Under the pieces are notes generated by a model. It was not told where the DNA came from. It searched no databases and saw only the letters and a program-made list of their open reading frames with translations. A program made the position numbers and the translations under genes. Positions 20,540-30,146 of a stretch of 64,000 bases of DNA are shown here, one piece after another. Numbering within the stretch: position 1 is the first letter of the stretch; every line of letters starts with the position of its first letter. The DNA comes from Burkholderia sp. WAC0059 (GTDB lineage: Bacteria; Pseudomonadota; Gammaproteobacteria; Burkholderiales; Burkholderiaceae), in contig NZ_PNEO01000023.1 in assembly GCF_002870125.1 (NCBI RefSeq), positions 28,225-92,224 of the forward strand, given 5' to 3'.

Positions 20540-20563
20540 CCGGCCGCCTTCCGGGGCGGCCGG
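20540..20563 (-). terminator. Stem-loop 3' of manB, possible intrinsic terminator
   Basis: CCGGCCGCC at 20540-20548 and GGCGGCCGG at 20555-20563 form a perfect 9-bp stem with a 6-nt loop, six nt beyond the manB stop. Read on the minus strand it is followed by GCGTCTTTCC, a weak T-rich tail. It could end manB transcription before waaC. The short T tract keeps confidence moderate. Confidence 0.5.
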
Positions 20564-20569
20564 CCTCGC

Positions 20570-21964
20570 TCAGAACGGCAGTTTCGCGTCCGGCTTTTCG
20601 GCGAGGATCACGCGGCGGAAATCCTGCTGAATCCGCGCGAGCGCCGCGTCGCTGTCGGCCTCGAAACGCATCACGACGACGGGCGTCGTGTTCGACGAAC
20701 GCGCGAGGCCGAAGCCGTCCGGGTACTCGACGCGCAGGCCGTCGATCTTCAGCACGTCGTCGGCGTCCGCGAACTTCGCGTTCTTCTGCAGCCGGCCGAT
20801 CAGTTCGAAGTTCTCGCCTTCCTCGAGCTTGAGCTGCAATTCGGGCGTGGCGCGCGAATTGGGCAGACCGTTGAGCAGCGCGCTCGGATCGGCGACGCGC
20901 GAGAGGATTTCGGCAAGCCTTGCGCCCGTGTAGAGACCGTCGTCGAAGCCGTACCAGCGGTCCTTGAAAAACACGTGGCCGCTCATCTCGCCCGCGAGCG
21001 GCGCGCCCGTCTCGCGCAGCTTCGCCTTGACGAGCGAGTGGCCCGTCTTCCACATGAGCGGCACGCCGCCCTTTTCCTTCACCCACGTCGCGAGATTGCG
21101 CGTGCACTTGACGTCGTAGATGATCTGGCCGCCCGGGTTGCGCGTGAGCACGTCCTCGGCGAACAGCATCAACTGGCGGTCCGGATAGATGATCTGGCCG
21201 TCCTTCGTGACGACGCCGAGCCGGTCGCCGTCGCCGTCGAACGCGAAGCCGATCTCGGCATCGGTTTCCTTCAGCGCGCGAATCACGTCCTGCAGATTCT
21301 CGGGATGCGCCGGGTCCGGGTGGTGGTTCGGGAAGTGGCCGTCGATCTCGGTGAAGAGCTCGACGAGCTCGCAGCCGAGCGCCCTGAAAAGACGCGGCGC
21401 GAGACCGCCCGCGACGCCGTTGCCCGTGTCGACGACGAGCTTCATCGGCCGCGCGAGCTTCACGTCGCCGACGATGCGCGCGACGTAGTCGTCGACGATG
21501 TCGTAGTCCTCGTAGGCGCCGCTGCCCGATTCGAAACGGTCCTCGACGATGCGTTTATAGAGCCCCTGGATCTGCTCGCCGTAGATCGCCGCGCCGCGCA
21601 GCACCATCTTGAAGCCGTTGTAGTCGGGCGGATTATGGCTGCCCGTCACGACGATGCACGAGTCGACGCGCCGTTCGCCGTTCGCAAGCCTGAGCGGCAC
21701 GCTCGCCCCGAAATAGCCGACCGGCGTGGGCACCATGCCGAGGTTCACGACGTCGACCCCGGCCGCGCGCAGGCCGTCGGCCAGCGCGCCGATCAACTCC
21801 GGCCCGGACAGGCGCCCGTCGCGCGCGACCACGACCGCGTCGCCGCCCTGCGCGCGCACCTCGCTGCCGAACGCGCGCCCGATCGCGCGCGCCGTCTGCG
21901 CGTCGAGCGTCTTGCCGACCACGCCGCGGATATCGTATGCCTTGAATATGGAGTTCGAAATCAT
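20570..21964 (-). CDS. manB: Phosphomannomutase/phosphoglucomutase
   Basis: A 464-residue alpha-D-phosphohexomutase that interconverts hexose 6- and 1-phosphates to feed sugar nucleotide synthesis. The phosphoserine loop VVTGSHNP has Ser109 as the phosphorylated residue. The Mg2+ loop is D243-G-D245-G-D247-R, and the sugar-binding loop is GEMSGH (325-330). The start at 21964 (MISNSIFKAYDIRG) matches AlgC/ManB proteins. An in-frame extension to 22045 is unlikely. Glucose 1-phosphate made here would also feed the CDP-glucose pathway at 50-54 kb. Confidence 0.93.
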   Translation of the reverse strand: MISNSIFKAYDIRGVVGKTLDAQTARAIGRAFGSEVRAQGGDAVVVARDGRLSGPELIGALADGLRAAGVDVVNLGMVPTPVGYFGASVPLRLANGERRVDSCIVVTGSHNPPDYNGFKMVLRGAAIYGEQIQGLYKRIVEDRFESGSGAYEDYDIVDDYVARIVGDVKLARPMKLVVDTGNGVAGGLAPRLFRALGCELVELFTEIDGHFPNHHPDPAHPENLQDVIRALKETDAEIGFAFDGDGDRLGVVTKDGQIIYPDRQLMLFAEDVLTRNPGGQIIYDVKCTRNLATWVKEKGGVPLMWKTGHSLVKAKLRETGAPLAGEMSGHVFFKDRWYGFDDGLYTGARLAEILSRVADPSALLNGLPNSRATPELQLKLEEGENFELIGRLQKNAKFADADDVLKIDGLRVEYPDGFGLARSSNTTPVVVMRFEADSDAALARIQQDFRRVILAEKPDAKLPF

Positions 21965-22236
21965 GGTTGGACTCACCTGGTGCAATGGAAAATTGGGTCT
22001 ATGGATAACACAGCTCGCCTGGCCGCCCCGTTGCGCCGTTACCAAAAGTCGTATTCGTTACAAACTATAATGGCCGTTTTTCGGTGCCGTTCAGGCTCCA
22101 TTTTGCCGCCCATTTTAATGCCTTCACGTTTCGCCCCCTCGACAACGTGGCCGGCTCGTCCGGCCAATCCGCGCCAGCATGCCGTCCTCTGCGCGTCCCG
22201 GCGCGGCGGGGCGAAGCGCCGAAGCTCGCCCGCGCA

Positions 22237-23499
22237 ATGCTGAGCACGAAGCGTTTCGCCAACCCCGACGTGGCGCGAGCGTTTTCCAACATCGTCTGGC
22301 TCGGGCTCGAGCGCGTCACGCAGATCGTCGTCGCCATCGTGATCAGCGGCGTGCTCGCGCGCTACTTCGGCCCCGACGTGTTCGGCAAGTGGCAGTACGC
22401 GAACACGCTGCTGCTCGTGCTCGCGCCCGTCACCTGGGTGTGCGGCGCGGAAATTCTCGTGCCCACCATCGTCCACCGTCCGCCCGCCGAGCTCGGCACC
22501 GTGCTCGGCAGCGCGTTCGCGCTGCGCGTCGGCGTCTCGGCCGCCGCGCTCGTGCTGACCTGGGCCGGCATCGCGGCGGGCCTGACCGATCCGCTCGTCG
22601 GCGCGATGCTCGCCGGCCTCGCAACGACGATGCTGTTTCGCGAGCCGTTCGTCGGCGTCATCAACGCCTGGCTCCAGAGCATGACCTACAGTAAGCCGCA
22701 ACTGCTCGCGAGCATGACGACGGCCATCGTGAAGGCGGCGCTCGTCTACGCGCTCGCGCGCGCGGCGGCGGCGCCTTCGCGTTTCGGCTGGCTCTGGGGG
22801 CTCGAAGCGGCCGCCATCGGCGCCGCGCTCGTGCTCTACTACCGGCGCCGGCACGGCGGCCGGCTCGGCTGGCGGCTCGACCCGGCGCTCTTTCGCCACT
22901 TCGCGAGCGCGGGCACGGTGTTCTGGCTCGGGCTCATCTGCATGTACCTGTTCCTGAAGCTCGACCGGCTCATGCTCGAGCACACCATCTCGTTCGCCGA
23001 TCTCGGCCGCTACTCGGCCGCTCAGCAATTGAACGAGAACTGGATCACGCTCGCGCTGATGCTCGCGCAGACCATCGCCCCGGCGTTCGTCTACCGCGTG
23101 CAGGAGGCCGCGCTACTGCGCCGCAATCTCGTGCGCCTGTTCGCGCTGACGGCCCTCCTGATGGTGGCGGGCGCGCTCGTGCTCGACGCGCTCGCGGGCT
23201 TCATCGTCCTGCACGTGTTCGGGCCGGCCTACGCGAGCGCCGCCGGCATCTTCCGCTGGGCCGTGTGGCTTTCGGTGCCGGCCGGCATCGAGGCGATCGG
23301 CAATCTCGTCGTGCTCAAATACCAGGCGAAGTACGTCCTGCTCGCGAAATGGCTGCTCGCGCTCGCGGTGGCGTTCGTCGTCGACCTCGCCGCCATCGCG
23401 CGGTTCGGTTCGTACGGCGCGCTGGTCGGGCTCGCGGCCGGCTACCTCGCGGCGGCGGCCGTGAACTTTCATTACATCCGTCTCAGGCTGCGGTCATGA
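22237..23499 (+). CDS. Wzx-like polysaccharide flippase
   Basis: A 420-residue membrane protein with about 12 hydrophobic segments, of the oligosaccharide flippase / MOP superfamily. The N-terminus NPDVARAFSNIVWLGLERVTQI and the segment YFGPDVFGKWQYANTLLL resemble Wzx proteins. It should translocate undecaprenyl-linked oligosaccharides across the inner membrane. I chose the ATG at 22237 because upstream codons lack family similarity. It overlaps the following glycosyltransferase by 4 nt, so the two probably act together. They lie about 15 kb from the main polysaccharide locus, so the substrate is uncertain. Confidence 0.8.
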   Translation: MLSTKRFANPDVARAFSNIVWLGLERVTQIVVAIVISGVLARYFGPDVFGKWQYANTLLLVLAPVTWVCGAEILVPTIVHRPPAELGTVLGSAFALRVGVSAAALVLTWAGIAAGLTDPLVGAMLAGLATTMLFREPFVGVINAWLQSMTYSKPQLLASMTTAIVKAALVYALARAAAAPSRFGWLWGLEAAAIGAALVLYYRRRHGGRLGWRLDPALFRHFASAGTVFWLGLICMYLFLKLDRLMLEHTISFADLGRYSAAQQLNENWITLALMLAQTIAPAFVYRVQEAALLRRNLVRLFALTALLMVAGALVLDALAGFIVLHVFGPAYASAAGIFRWAVWLSVPAGIEAIGNLVVLKYQAKYVLLAKWLLALAVAFVVDLAAIARFGSYGALVGLAAGYLAAAAVNFHYIRLRLRS

Positions 23500-24326
23500 C
23501 GCTTCCTCCCGCGGCCGAACGCACCGGCGCGCTGGCCGACGTGGCCGTGCTGATGCCCGCCTTCAACGGCCAAGCCGACCTCGAACGCACGCTCGCCTCG
23601 TTCGTCGAGGACGCGCCCGTCTACGCGCTCGTCGTCGACGACGGCAGCACGCCGCCGCTCGTCGCACCCGCCGTGCCCGGCATGACCGTGGAGATACGGC
23701 GCATGCCGCGCAACGGCGGCATCGAACGCGCGCTCGCGGCCGGCATCGACGCGCTCGCCGCGCGCGGCTTCCGCTTCGCAGCGCGCATCGACGCCGGCGA
23801 CCTCGCCGCGCCGCAGCGGCTCGCAAAGCAACGCGCGCGCATGGCGGCGCAGCCCGCGCTCGCGGCGCTCGGCACCTGGACCCAGGTCGTGAGCCGGGCC
23901 GGCGCGCCGCTCTTCATGCTGACGCCGCCCGCCGACGCGCGCGAGATTCGCCGCACGCGCTTTCTGCGCTCGCCGTTCGTCCATCCCTCGATGATGTTGC
24001 GCATCGACGCCGTGCTCGCGGCCGGCAACTATCGCATCGCCTATCCGGCCGCCGAGGACCTCGACCTGTTCCTGCGCCTGATGGAGCGCCACGAATGCGC
24101 GAACCTGCCGGAACTCGGCCTTTATTACGAGTTGAACGAAGGCGGCATCAGCGCGACGAAGCGGCGACGGCAGATCGTTTCCACGTTGCGGCTGCAATTG
24201 CGCTACTTCGATGCGCTCAATCCGTGCGACTGGCTCGGGCTCGCGAAAAACCTGCTGCATTTCGCGACGCCGTACCGGATTCTCCGGCGGATCAAGCAGA
24301 CCGTCTACCGGGCGCGCCCGGATTGA
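23496..24326 (+). CDS. Family 2 glycosyltransferase
   Basis: A 276-residue GT-A fold glycosyltransferase. The N-terminal block VAVLMPAFNGQADLERTLAS, a DDGS motif, RIDAGDLAAPQRL (in place of the usual DxDD) and the acceptor-region AEDLDLFLRLME are all GT2 features. The ATG overlaps the flippase stop (ATGA). The pair may build or export a short glycan such as a core or capsule modification. The donor sugar cannot be read from sequence. Confidence 0.82.
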   Translation: MTLPPAAERTGALADVAVLMPAFNGQADLERTLASFVEDAPVYALVVDDGSTPPLVAPAVPGMTVEIRRMPRNGGIERALAAGIDALAARGFRFAARIDAGDLAAPQRLAKQRARMAAQPALAALGTWTQVVSRAGAPLFMLTPPADAREIRRTRFLRSPFVHPSMMLRIDAVLAAGNYRIAYPAAEDLDLFLRLMERHECANLPELGLYYELNEGGISATKRRRQIVSTLRLQLRYFDALNPCDWLGLAKNLLHFATPYRILRRIKQTVYRARPD

Positions 24327-24389
24327 ACGAGCTGGCGCGATGCGCTGCACACGCCTCGTCCCAGCCCGCTGGGGCGCCTTCCCCACTTC

Positions 24390-25241
24390 CTAACCGTAGC
24401 GATAAACGCCGTGTCCGGTCTTGCGGCCGAGCCGCCCGGCCGCGACGAGCTCGCGCAGCAGCGGACAGGCGCGATACTTCGCGTCGCCGAAGTCCTTGAG
24501 GAACACGTCCATGATCGAGAGGCAGACGTCGAGCCCGATCAGGTCGGCGAGCGCCAGCGGACCGATCGGATGGTTCGCGCCGAGGCGCATCCCGTCGTCG
24601 ATCTCCTCCGCCGTCGCGACGCCCTCCGCCAGCACGAAAAACGCCTCGTTGATCATCGGCAGCAGAATCCGGTTGACCACGAAACCGGGCGCGTTGCGCA
24701 CGTCGATCGGCGTCTTGCCGAGCCGCGCGGCCAGTTCGCGCACGGCCGCGGCCGTCTCGTCGCCGGTTTGCAGGCCGCGGATCACCTCGACGAGCGGTAA
24801 AAGCGGCACCGGATTGAAGAAGTGCATGCCGACGAAGCGCGTCGGGTTGCCGAGCGTCGCGGCGAGCGCCGTGATCGAGATCGACGACGTGTTCGACGCG
24901 ATGATCGCGTCGGGACGCGCCGCGGCCTCGATCTGCTTCAGGATGCGGATTTTCAGCTCGGCGTTTTCCGTCGCGGCCTCGATGACGAGATCGGCGGCGG
25001 CGAGCCGTCGATAGTCGGTCGAGGTCTCGATGCGCGCGAGCGCGTTGTCGCGCGCCTCCGCCCCGATTTTGCCTTTCGCCACAAGCCGTTCGAGGCTGCC
25101 CGTCAGCGCAGCAACGCCCCGCGCGAGCGCCGCGTCGTTCACGTCGATGAGGAGAACCTTCAGACCCGCGACTGCCGCCACCTGCGCGATGCCGTTGCCC
25201 ATCGTGCCAGCCCCGACGACGCCGACCGTTTCGATTGCCAT
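24390..25241 (-). CDS. hbd: 3-hydroxybutyryl-CoA dehydrogenase
   Basis: A 283-residue NAD(P)-dependent 3-hydroxyacyl-CoA dehydrogenase. The Rossmann motif GVVGAGTMGNGIAQ is at the N-terminus. The catalytic-region GMHFFNPVPLLPLVEVI and the signature APGFVVNRILLPMINEAF follow. The start at 25241 (MAIETVG) has AGGAG at good spacing; the longer frame to 25316 is not supported. It interconverts 3-hydroxybutyryl-CoA and acetoacetyl-CoA, for example in butyrate or aromatic (PaaH-like) metabolism. It stands alone here, with no partner gene on either side. Confidence 0.92.
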   Translation of the reverse strand: MAIETVGVVGAGTMGNGIAQVAAVAGLKVLLIDVNDAALARGVAALTGSLERLVAKGKIGAEARDNALARIETSTDYRRLAAADLVIEAATENAELKIRILKQIEAAARPDAIIASNTSSISITALAATLGNPTRFVGMHFFNPVPLLPLVEVIRGLQTGDETAAAVRELAARLGKTPIDVRNAPGFVVNRILLPMINEAFFVLAEGVATAEEIDDGMRLGANHPIGPLALADLIGLDVCLSIMDVFLKDFGDAKYRACPLLRELVAAGRLGRKTGHGVYRYG

Positions 25242-25400
25242 GTCTGCTCCTTTCGCCCGACGTTGGAGACTATCGCCCACCGGATGCGTCATGGAGCGTT
25301 CAGGGCGCAGCCGCAATGCCCATCCCTGCCACCTGTCCCGGCAGGTCGGGCTGCTCCCTGTCCGCGCCGGTTTCAGGCCGGACGATCAGCCTGCCATCGC

Positions 25401-26786
25401 TCATTCGATCGTGATGTTGTGGATGACGAGGTGGCCCGCCTTGCCCTTGATACGCCACGACATATTGAACGCAACGTGATAATCCGGCAACCAGACGTCC
25501 TGATTCTCTGCCGTGACTTCTCCCGTCTGCGCATGCGATACGCACTGCATGTCGACAGCAACACCGCTCAAGGACGGGAATACCGTCGAAGCGGGCCGGC
25601 TGCCGCCTACCGTGCACTGCTGGGATACGGTCAAGTCCGGTTGCGGCTGCGCCTGCGGAATGACGATCGTCTCGCCCTTGGCGAACGGCCCGTCTGCCTT
25701 CGCCGTCCCCTGGTCGCCCGACAGGGCGGCCAGCGGCGTGACGCTGAGTTTCCAGATGGATTGCTGGCGCAGCTCGACAAAGCCGTCGCTCAATATGAAA
25801 TTCGCCCACTCCGGTTTGGCCGGCTGCCCGGCAGGAGTCAGCAGTTCGCTGACTACGCCGTTATTGTGCCGGTTAACATAGATGTCGCGGATCGGCCCCG
25901 ATTCGCCCGGAATCTGACTGACCCACTCGCCGTCGATGACGAGACGCCTGAACGGAAGCGGACGGCTGCCATCGGCCGGTAACCGCCCGCGGATCGTTTC
26001 CGGCAACGCCTGCTCGTCGAACATCGCATCGAGATAGGCCTCGGGGTCGCTGAGTACCGTGTCAACGGCAGTCGGCTGATGCGCCAGTACCCTGACGAAC
26101 TCGAACGATGCACGTTGTTGGAGCGGTTCGGGCATTGCATCAATCGCGGCAATCGCCGTGTGAAGGAGCTCGCATTGCTGGGCCGGAGACGGCTGGGCGA
26201 CGTCGCGAAGATCTCCGGGTAGCGACGCGGCATTCAGGCGAGCCTCCGCGTCCAGCAGCTCCGCTGTCGTGTATTGCTCGTCGGAAGTGGATTGTCGATG
26301 CCTGGACAGAATTTCCATGAATTCGATCTCGCTCTGAAACGCCTGCGGCGATAGCGTACGAGCCAGTGCGAAGAGATCGTGTCCATGGGTCAGCCATGCC
26401 TCGCAATCGGCCGGCGTCGCGCCCATCGCGTCACTCGTTGCATTCAGCACGCGCAGACGTTCGCCCGGCCGCAGGCTTGCTATCTGTCCGGCTGCGTTTG
26501 CCATTGCCGCGCGCGACTGCGGATCGCTCAGGAGCCCGGCCAGAAACGCCACCAGCAGTTTGCCCTGCGGAGTATCGGGATCGACGCCCTTCGCGGCCAC
26601 GCCCGTACGAATCCGCTCGATCAGCGGTTGTGACTGCGAGCCGGTTGTTGCCGTGCCCGACGTGCCTGAAATCGCAGCCGATGCGGCCACGCCCGCGGAC
26701 GCGTCCGAAGGCGGGTTCTCCATGGCGCAAGGCACAGTCGACACCAATGCGAACAGGACAGCAAGAAAAACGGATTTGACCTTCAT
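25401..26786 (-). CDS. Secreted protein of unknown function
   Basis: A 461-residue protein I do not recognise. It begins with a clear signal peptide (MKVKSVFLAVLFALVSTVPCA, cleavage probably just after), then an Ala/Ser/Thr-rich linker. A helical middle region of about 200 residues follows (for example GKLLVAFLAGLLSDPQSRAA), then a C-terminal part richer in beta strand and aromatic residues (LPDYHVAFNMSWRIKGKAGH). Cysteines are few, and there is no lipobox and no obvious catalytic motif. GC content is lower than in its neighbours and both flanks are intergenic, so it may be acquired. Export to the periplasm or beyond is the only prediction I can make. Confidence 0.7.
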   Translation of the reverse strand: MKVKSVFLAVLFALVSTVPCAMENPPSDASAGVAASAAISGTSGTATTGSQSQPLIERIRTGVAAKGVDPDTPQGKLLVAFLAGLLSDPQSRAAMANAAGQIASLRPGERLRVLNATSDAMGATPADCEAWLTHGHDLFALARTLSPQAFQSEIEFMEILSRHRQSTSDEQYTTAELLDAEARLNAASLPGDLRDVAQPSPAQQCELLHTAIAAIDAMPEPLQQRASFEFVRVLAHQPTAVDTVLSDPEAYLDAMFDEQALPETIRGRLPADGSRPLPFRRLVIDGEWVSQIPGESGPIRDIYVNRHNNGVVSELLTPAGQPAKPEWANFILSDGFVELRQQSIWKLSVTPLAALSGDQGTAKADGPFAKGETIVIPQAQPQPDLTVSQQCTVGGSRPASTVFPSLSGVAVDMQCVSHAQTGEVTAENQDVWLPDYHVAFNMSWRIKGKAGHLVIHNITIE

Positions 26787-26962
26787 GGGCGGATGACGTG
26801 TAAAGGACGAAGCGACCGATCGTAGAGAGAGCCGCCCCTACTGGTACGGCCCCGAATCATAACAATCTTGACGGCCGACCTATCCGCCCGCCTGCCACGC
26901 AGCCCCCACCCTCACGACTTCAGCGTGGTGACGGGAAAGCGGAGCACCTCCGGGCGCTTTCG

Positions 26963-28763
26963 TCAGAACTGGTCTTCCGTGAGCGCCAGCACGCGCGCTC
27001 CACCCTTCGCGCTGACGATCGACGCCTCGAGCGCGAGTGCCTGGGGCAGGATGTAATCGGCAAAAAAATGCGCGGTCGCGATCTTCGCGCCGTAGAACGA
27101 CGGTTCCTCGGCGCGCCGCTTCGAGGCCGCGATCAGCGCGCGCGCCATCTGCCAGCCCGAGAGCACGATGCCCGCCAGTTTCAGATACGGCACGCTGCCG
27201 GCGAACACTGCATTCGGATCGCGCTGGCCGTTTTCGAGCACGAAGCGCACGACGTTCGCCAACGCCTCGCGTCCGGCGGCCAGGCGCCGGTGCATCGACT
27301 CGAACGCATCGACGTCCTCGCCCGCATCGATGCCGCGCAATGCAGCCAGCGTCGCGTCGACGCGTTCGAGAATCGCGCGTGCCGCCGCGCCGCCGTCGCG
27401 CAGCGTCTTGCGGCCGACGAGGTCGTTGGCCTGGATCGCCGTCGTGCCCTCGTAGATGCTCAGAATGCGCGCGTCGCGGTAATACTGTGCGGCGCCCGTC
27501 TCCTCGATGAAGCCCATGCCGCCGTGCACCTGCACGCCGAGGCTCGCGACCTCGACGGCCGTCTCCGTGCTCCAGCCCTTGACGATCGGCACGAGAAATT
27601 CGTAGACGGCCGCGTGTCCGGCGCGCGTCGATGCGTCGTCGGCGTGGCGCGCAACGTCGGCCCAGCCCGCGGCCACGTAGGCCAGCGCGCGGGCACCCTC
27701 GGTCAGCGCGCGCATCGTCGCGAGCATGCGGCGCACGTCCGGGTGATGGATGATCGCGACGGGCCCCGGCGCGGAACCGTCCACGGGGCGACTCTGCACG
27801 CGCGCCTTCGCGTAGGCGACGGCCTTCTGGTACGCCGCCTCCGACACGGCGATACCCTGCAGGCCGACGGCGAAGCGCGCCGCGTTCATCGTGATGAACA
27901 TGTATTCGAGGCCGCGATTTTCCTCGCCGACGCGATAGCCGACCGCGCCGCCGTGGTCGCCGTACTGGAGCACGGCGGTGGGGCTCGCCCGGATACCGAG
28001 CTTGTGTTCGAGCGACACGCAATGCACGTCGTTGCGCGCGCCGCGCGTCCCGTCGTCGTTCGCGAGGAACTTCGGCACGACGAAGAGCGAGAGGCCCTTC
28101 ACGCCCCCGGGCGCGTCGGGCGTCCTCGCCAGCACGAGATGAACGATGTTTTCCGACATGTCGTGCTCGCCCCAGGTGATGAAGATTTTCGTGCCGAAAA
28201 GGCGGTAGGTGCCGTCGCCCTGCGGCACCGCGCGCGTGCGCACCTGGGCGAGGTCGGAGCCGGCCTGCGGCTCGGTCAGGTTCATCGTGCCGGTCCACTC
28301 GCCCGCAATCAGTTTCGGCAGATAGCGCCGTTTGAGCTCGTCGGTCCCGGCGGTGAGAAACGCCTCGATGGCGGCGTCGGTGAGCAGCGGACACAGCGCG
28401 AACGAGAGGTTCGCCGCGTTCAGCATCTCCGCGCAGGGCGCCGCGACGAGCTTCGGCAACCCCTGGCCGCCGAATTCGACCGGATGCGAAACGCCCTGCC
28501 AACCGCCCTGCGCGAACCTCCGGAAGGCATCGCCGAAGCCGGGCGACGCCGTCACCTCGCCGTCGCGCCACGCACCCGGATGCCGGTCGCCTTCGGCATT
28601 CAGCGGGGCCACGACCTCGGCGTTGAATCGCGGCCTCGTCGAGCACGGCCCGGGCCGTTTCGAGCGTGGCGTCCCCCATGCCCGGCAGCGCGGCGACGCT
28701 CGCGATGCCGGCCAGTTCGTCGAGCACGAACAGCATGTCCCTGACGGGCGCAGCGTAGGTCAT
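26963..28763 (-). pseudogene. Acyl-CoA dehydrogenase, broken by a 2-nt frameshift
   Basis: An FadE-like flavoenzyme of about 600 residues is encoded in two frames. The N-terminal ~45 codons run from ATG 28763 (MTYAAPVRDMLFVLDEL) to DEAA. The rest, from FNAEVVAPLNAEGDRHPG to the stop at 26963, is in another frame. The break is at 28628-28633, where GCGCGATTC appears to have become GCGATTC. Restoring CG joins the frames exactly as in intact homologues. The body has the substrate and FAD motifs MNLTEPQAGSDLAQV and TKIFITWGEHDM, and the catalytic-glutamate region ILSIYEGTTAIQ. A GTG at 28612 might start a truncated product. A sequencing error is possible. Confidence 0.82.
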
Positions 28764-28992
28764 CCCCTGTCTCCTTGATGGTTTTGCGGGCGGCCGGCGA
28801 GAGAACCGCGCGCCGGGGCCGGGATCCCGGAATCGACTAGCTGCAATGGCGCATGCCGCCGGCCGGCCCGTATCGGCGGATGATGGCCACATCATAGCGC
28901 CGTGCAAAACACCTCACGTGGCCTCTCACGGGCCCCCGTACAGTCCGATGCCGGCGCAGGAGTAGGCCGCCGTCACCGCCGACGAACGACGA

Positions 28993-29919
28993 CTACGCCG
29001 CCACCCAGTCACTCGAAAGCGTCGGGTCGAACGATTCGCGGACCGTCAAAAGCAGAAAATCGACGATCGGCCGCCGGTCGCTCCGCCGGCATAGAAAGTA
29101 ATACGGCAGCGTACCGAGACGCGAGTCGCTCGACAGCGAGCGCAATTTCCCTCGCTCGATCATCGATTGGGCCCAACTACGGGGAAGAATGCCGATCCCC
29201 AGTCCGCTCACGAGAAAGTTGGCGACTACGGCGCTGCTATTGCACGAAAGCCGGCGTTTCACGACCAGTCCTTTCGCATTGAGAAAGTTTTCGACCAGTT
29301 GCGACGTTGCCGTTCCGAACGGCAGCGAAATCAGTCCGAGCGAATCGAGCAGCTCCTGGGTCAATTGATTGCCGAATGAATTGCCGGCCCGGACCATGTC
29401 CCGCCTGATTACCCACTCGAACTGCGCGTCGCCGAGATGATGGGCCTGGAGTCCGCTGTGCCACGATTCGCCGGCGACGACGGCGCAGTCCAGCGACCCA
29501 TCGGTGACGCTGCGCTGGAACGCACCGCGCGAGCTTCCGCCCTCGACCACACTTTCTATCTGCAAATTCGGATGCTTTCTTTGCGCGTCGCGGATGAAAG
29601 TCGGCAGCCACGACAAGGCGGTCAACTCTCCCGCGCCGATCCGGCATACGCCGCTCAGGCCATGACTCTCGCCCACGGCCCGCCTCGTTTCTTCCGCTTC
29701 CTGCAGCAGCGCGGCCGCGCGGGAAAACAGCATTTCGCCGGCCGCCGTCAGCGTGGCCTTGTGCCCGCTCCGATCGAACAGCTCGCGCCCGAGAGACTGC
29801 TCGAGCTCGCCGATGCGTTTGGAAAGGGAAGAAGTCGATAGATGAAGACGACCCGCCGCGAGCGAAAAGCTCTTGCAACTCGCCGCCCAATAAAAAGCTT
29901 CAAGCTGCTTCAAGGTCAT
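28993..29919 (-). CDS. LysR-family transcriptional regulator
   Basis: A 308-residue LTTR. The N-terminal winged HTH (MTLKQLEAFYWAASCKSFSL, AGRLHLSTSSLSKRIGELEQ) is followed by a linker helix and an effector domain with LQIESVVEGGSS and VANFLVSGLGIGILPRSWA. It is transcribed away from the transporter–hydratase–CoA-transferase cassette, the standard arrangement for an LTTR controlling its neighbour. The effector is unknown; a carboxylate or its CoA ester taken up by the cassette is a reasonable guess. Confidence 0.9.
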   Translation of the reverse strand: MTLKQLEAFYWAASCKSFSLAAGRLHLSTSSLSKRIGELEQSLGRELFDRSGHKATLTAAGEMLFSRAAALLQEAEETRRAVGESHGLSGVCRIGAGELTALSWLPTFIRDAQRKHPNLQIESVVEGGSSRGAFQRSVTDGSLDCAVVAGESWHSGLQAHHLGDAQFEWVIRRDMVRAGNSFGNQLTQELLDSLGLISLPFGTATSQLVENFLNAKGLVVKRRLSCNSSAVVANFLVSGLGIGILPRSWAQSMIERGKLRSLSSDSRLGTLPYYFLCRRSDRRPIVDFLLLTVRESFDPTLSSDWVAA

Positions 29920-30146
29920 ATCGTTGCGAAAAAGTGGACGATCCGGATCGATATTATTCGGTTTACGTCGCCATCGCTACCTCTTAACCTGAATCGACAC
30001 AAAGGGTTCCGGGTGAGCACAGACGCCGGCGCGCAGAGCAGTTTAACGGCCCCATTGCGCGAATCGATTGCCGGAATCCGACTAGAAATTGCCAACCAGT
30101 CAGGCGGTTTTCTCCGCTGCGGATCGGCAATTCAGGAGACAGACGA
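29920..30146. promoter_or_regulatory. Divergent control region, LysR regulator / transporter cassette
   Basis: The 227 bp between the divergent LTTR gene and the BASS transporter gene is the expected place for both promoters and the LTTR operator. It is lower in GC than the flanking genes around 29930-30010 (ATCGATATTATTCGG and nearby). I did not find a clean T-N11-A dyad that I would call with confidence. Confidence 0.45.

Noticed and set aside
19097..22243. A 1048-residue open frame on the plus strand
   Set aside because: It runs antisense to waaC and manB, is Arg/His/Ala-rich as expected for the opposite strand of GC-rich genes, and shows no family motifs.
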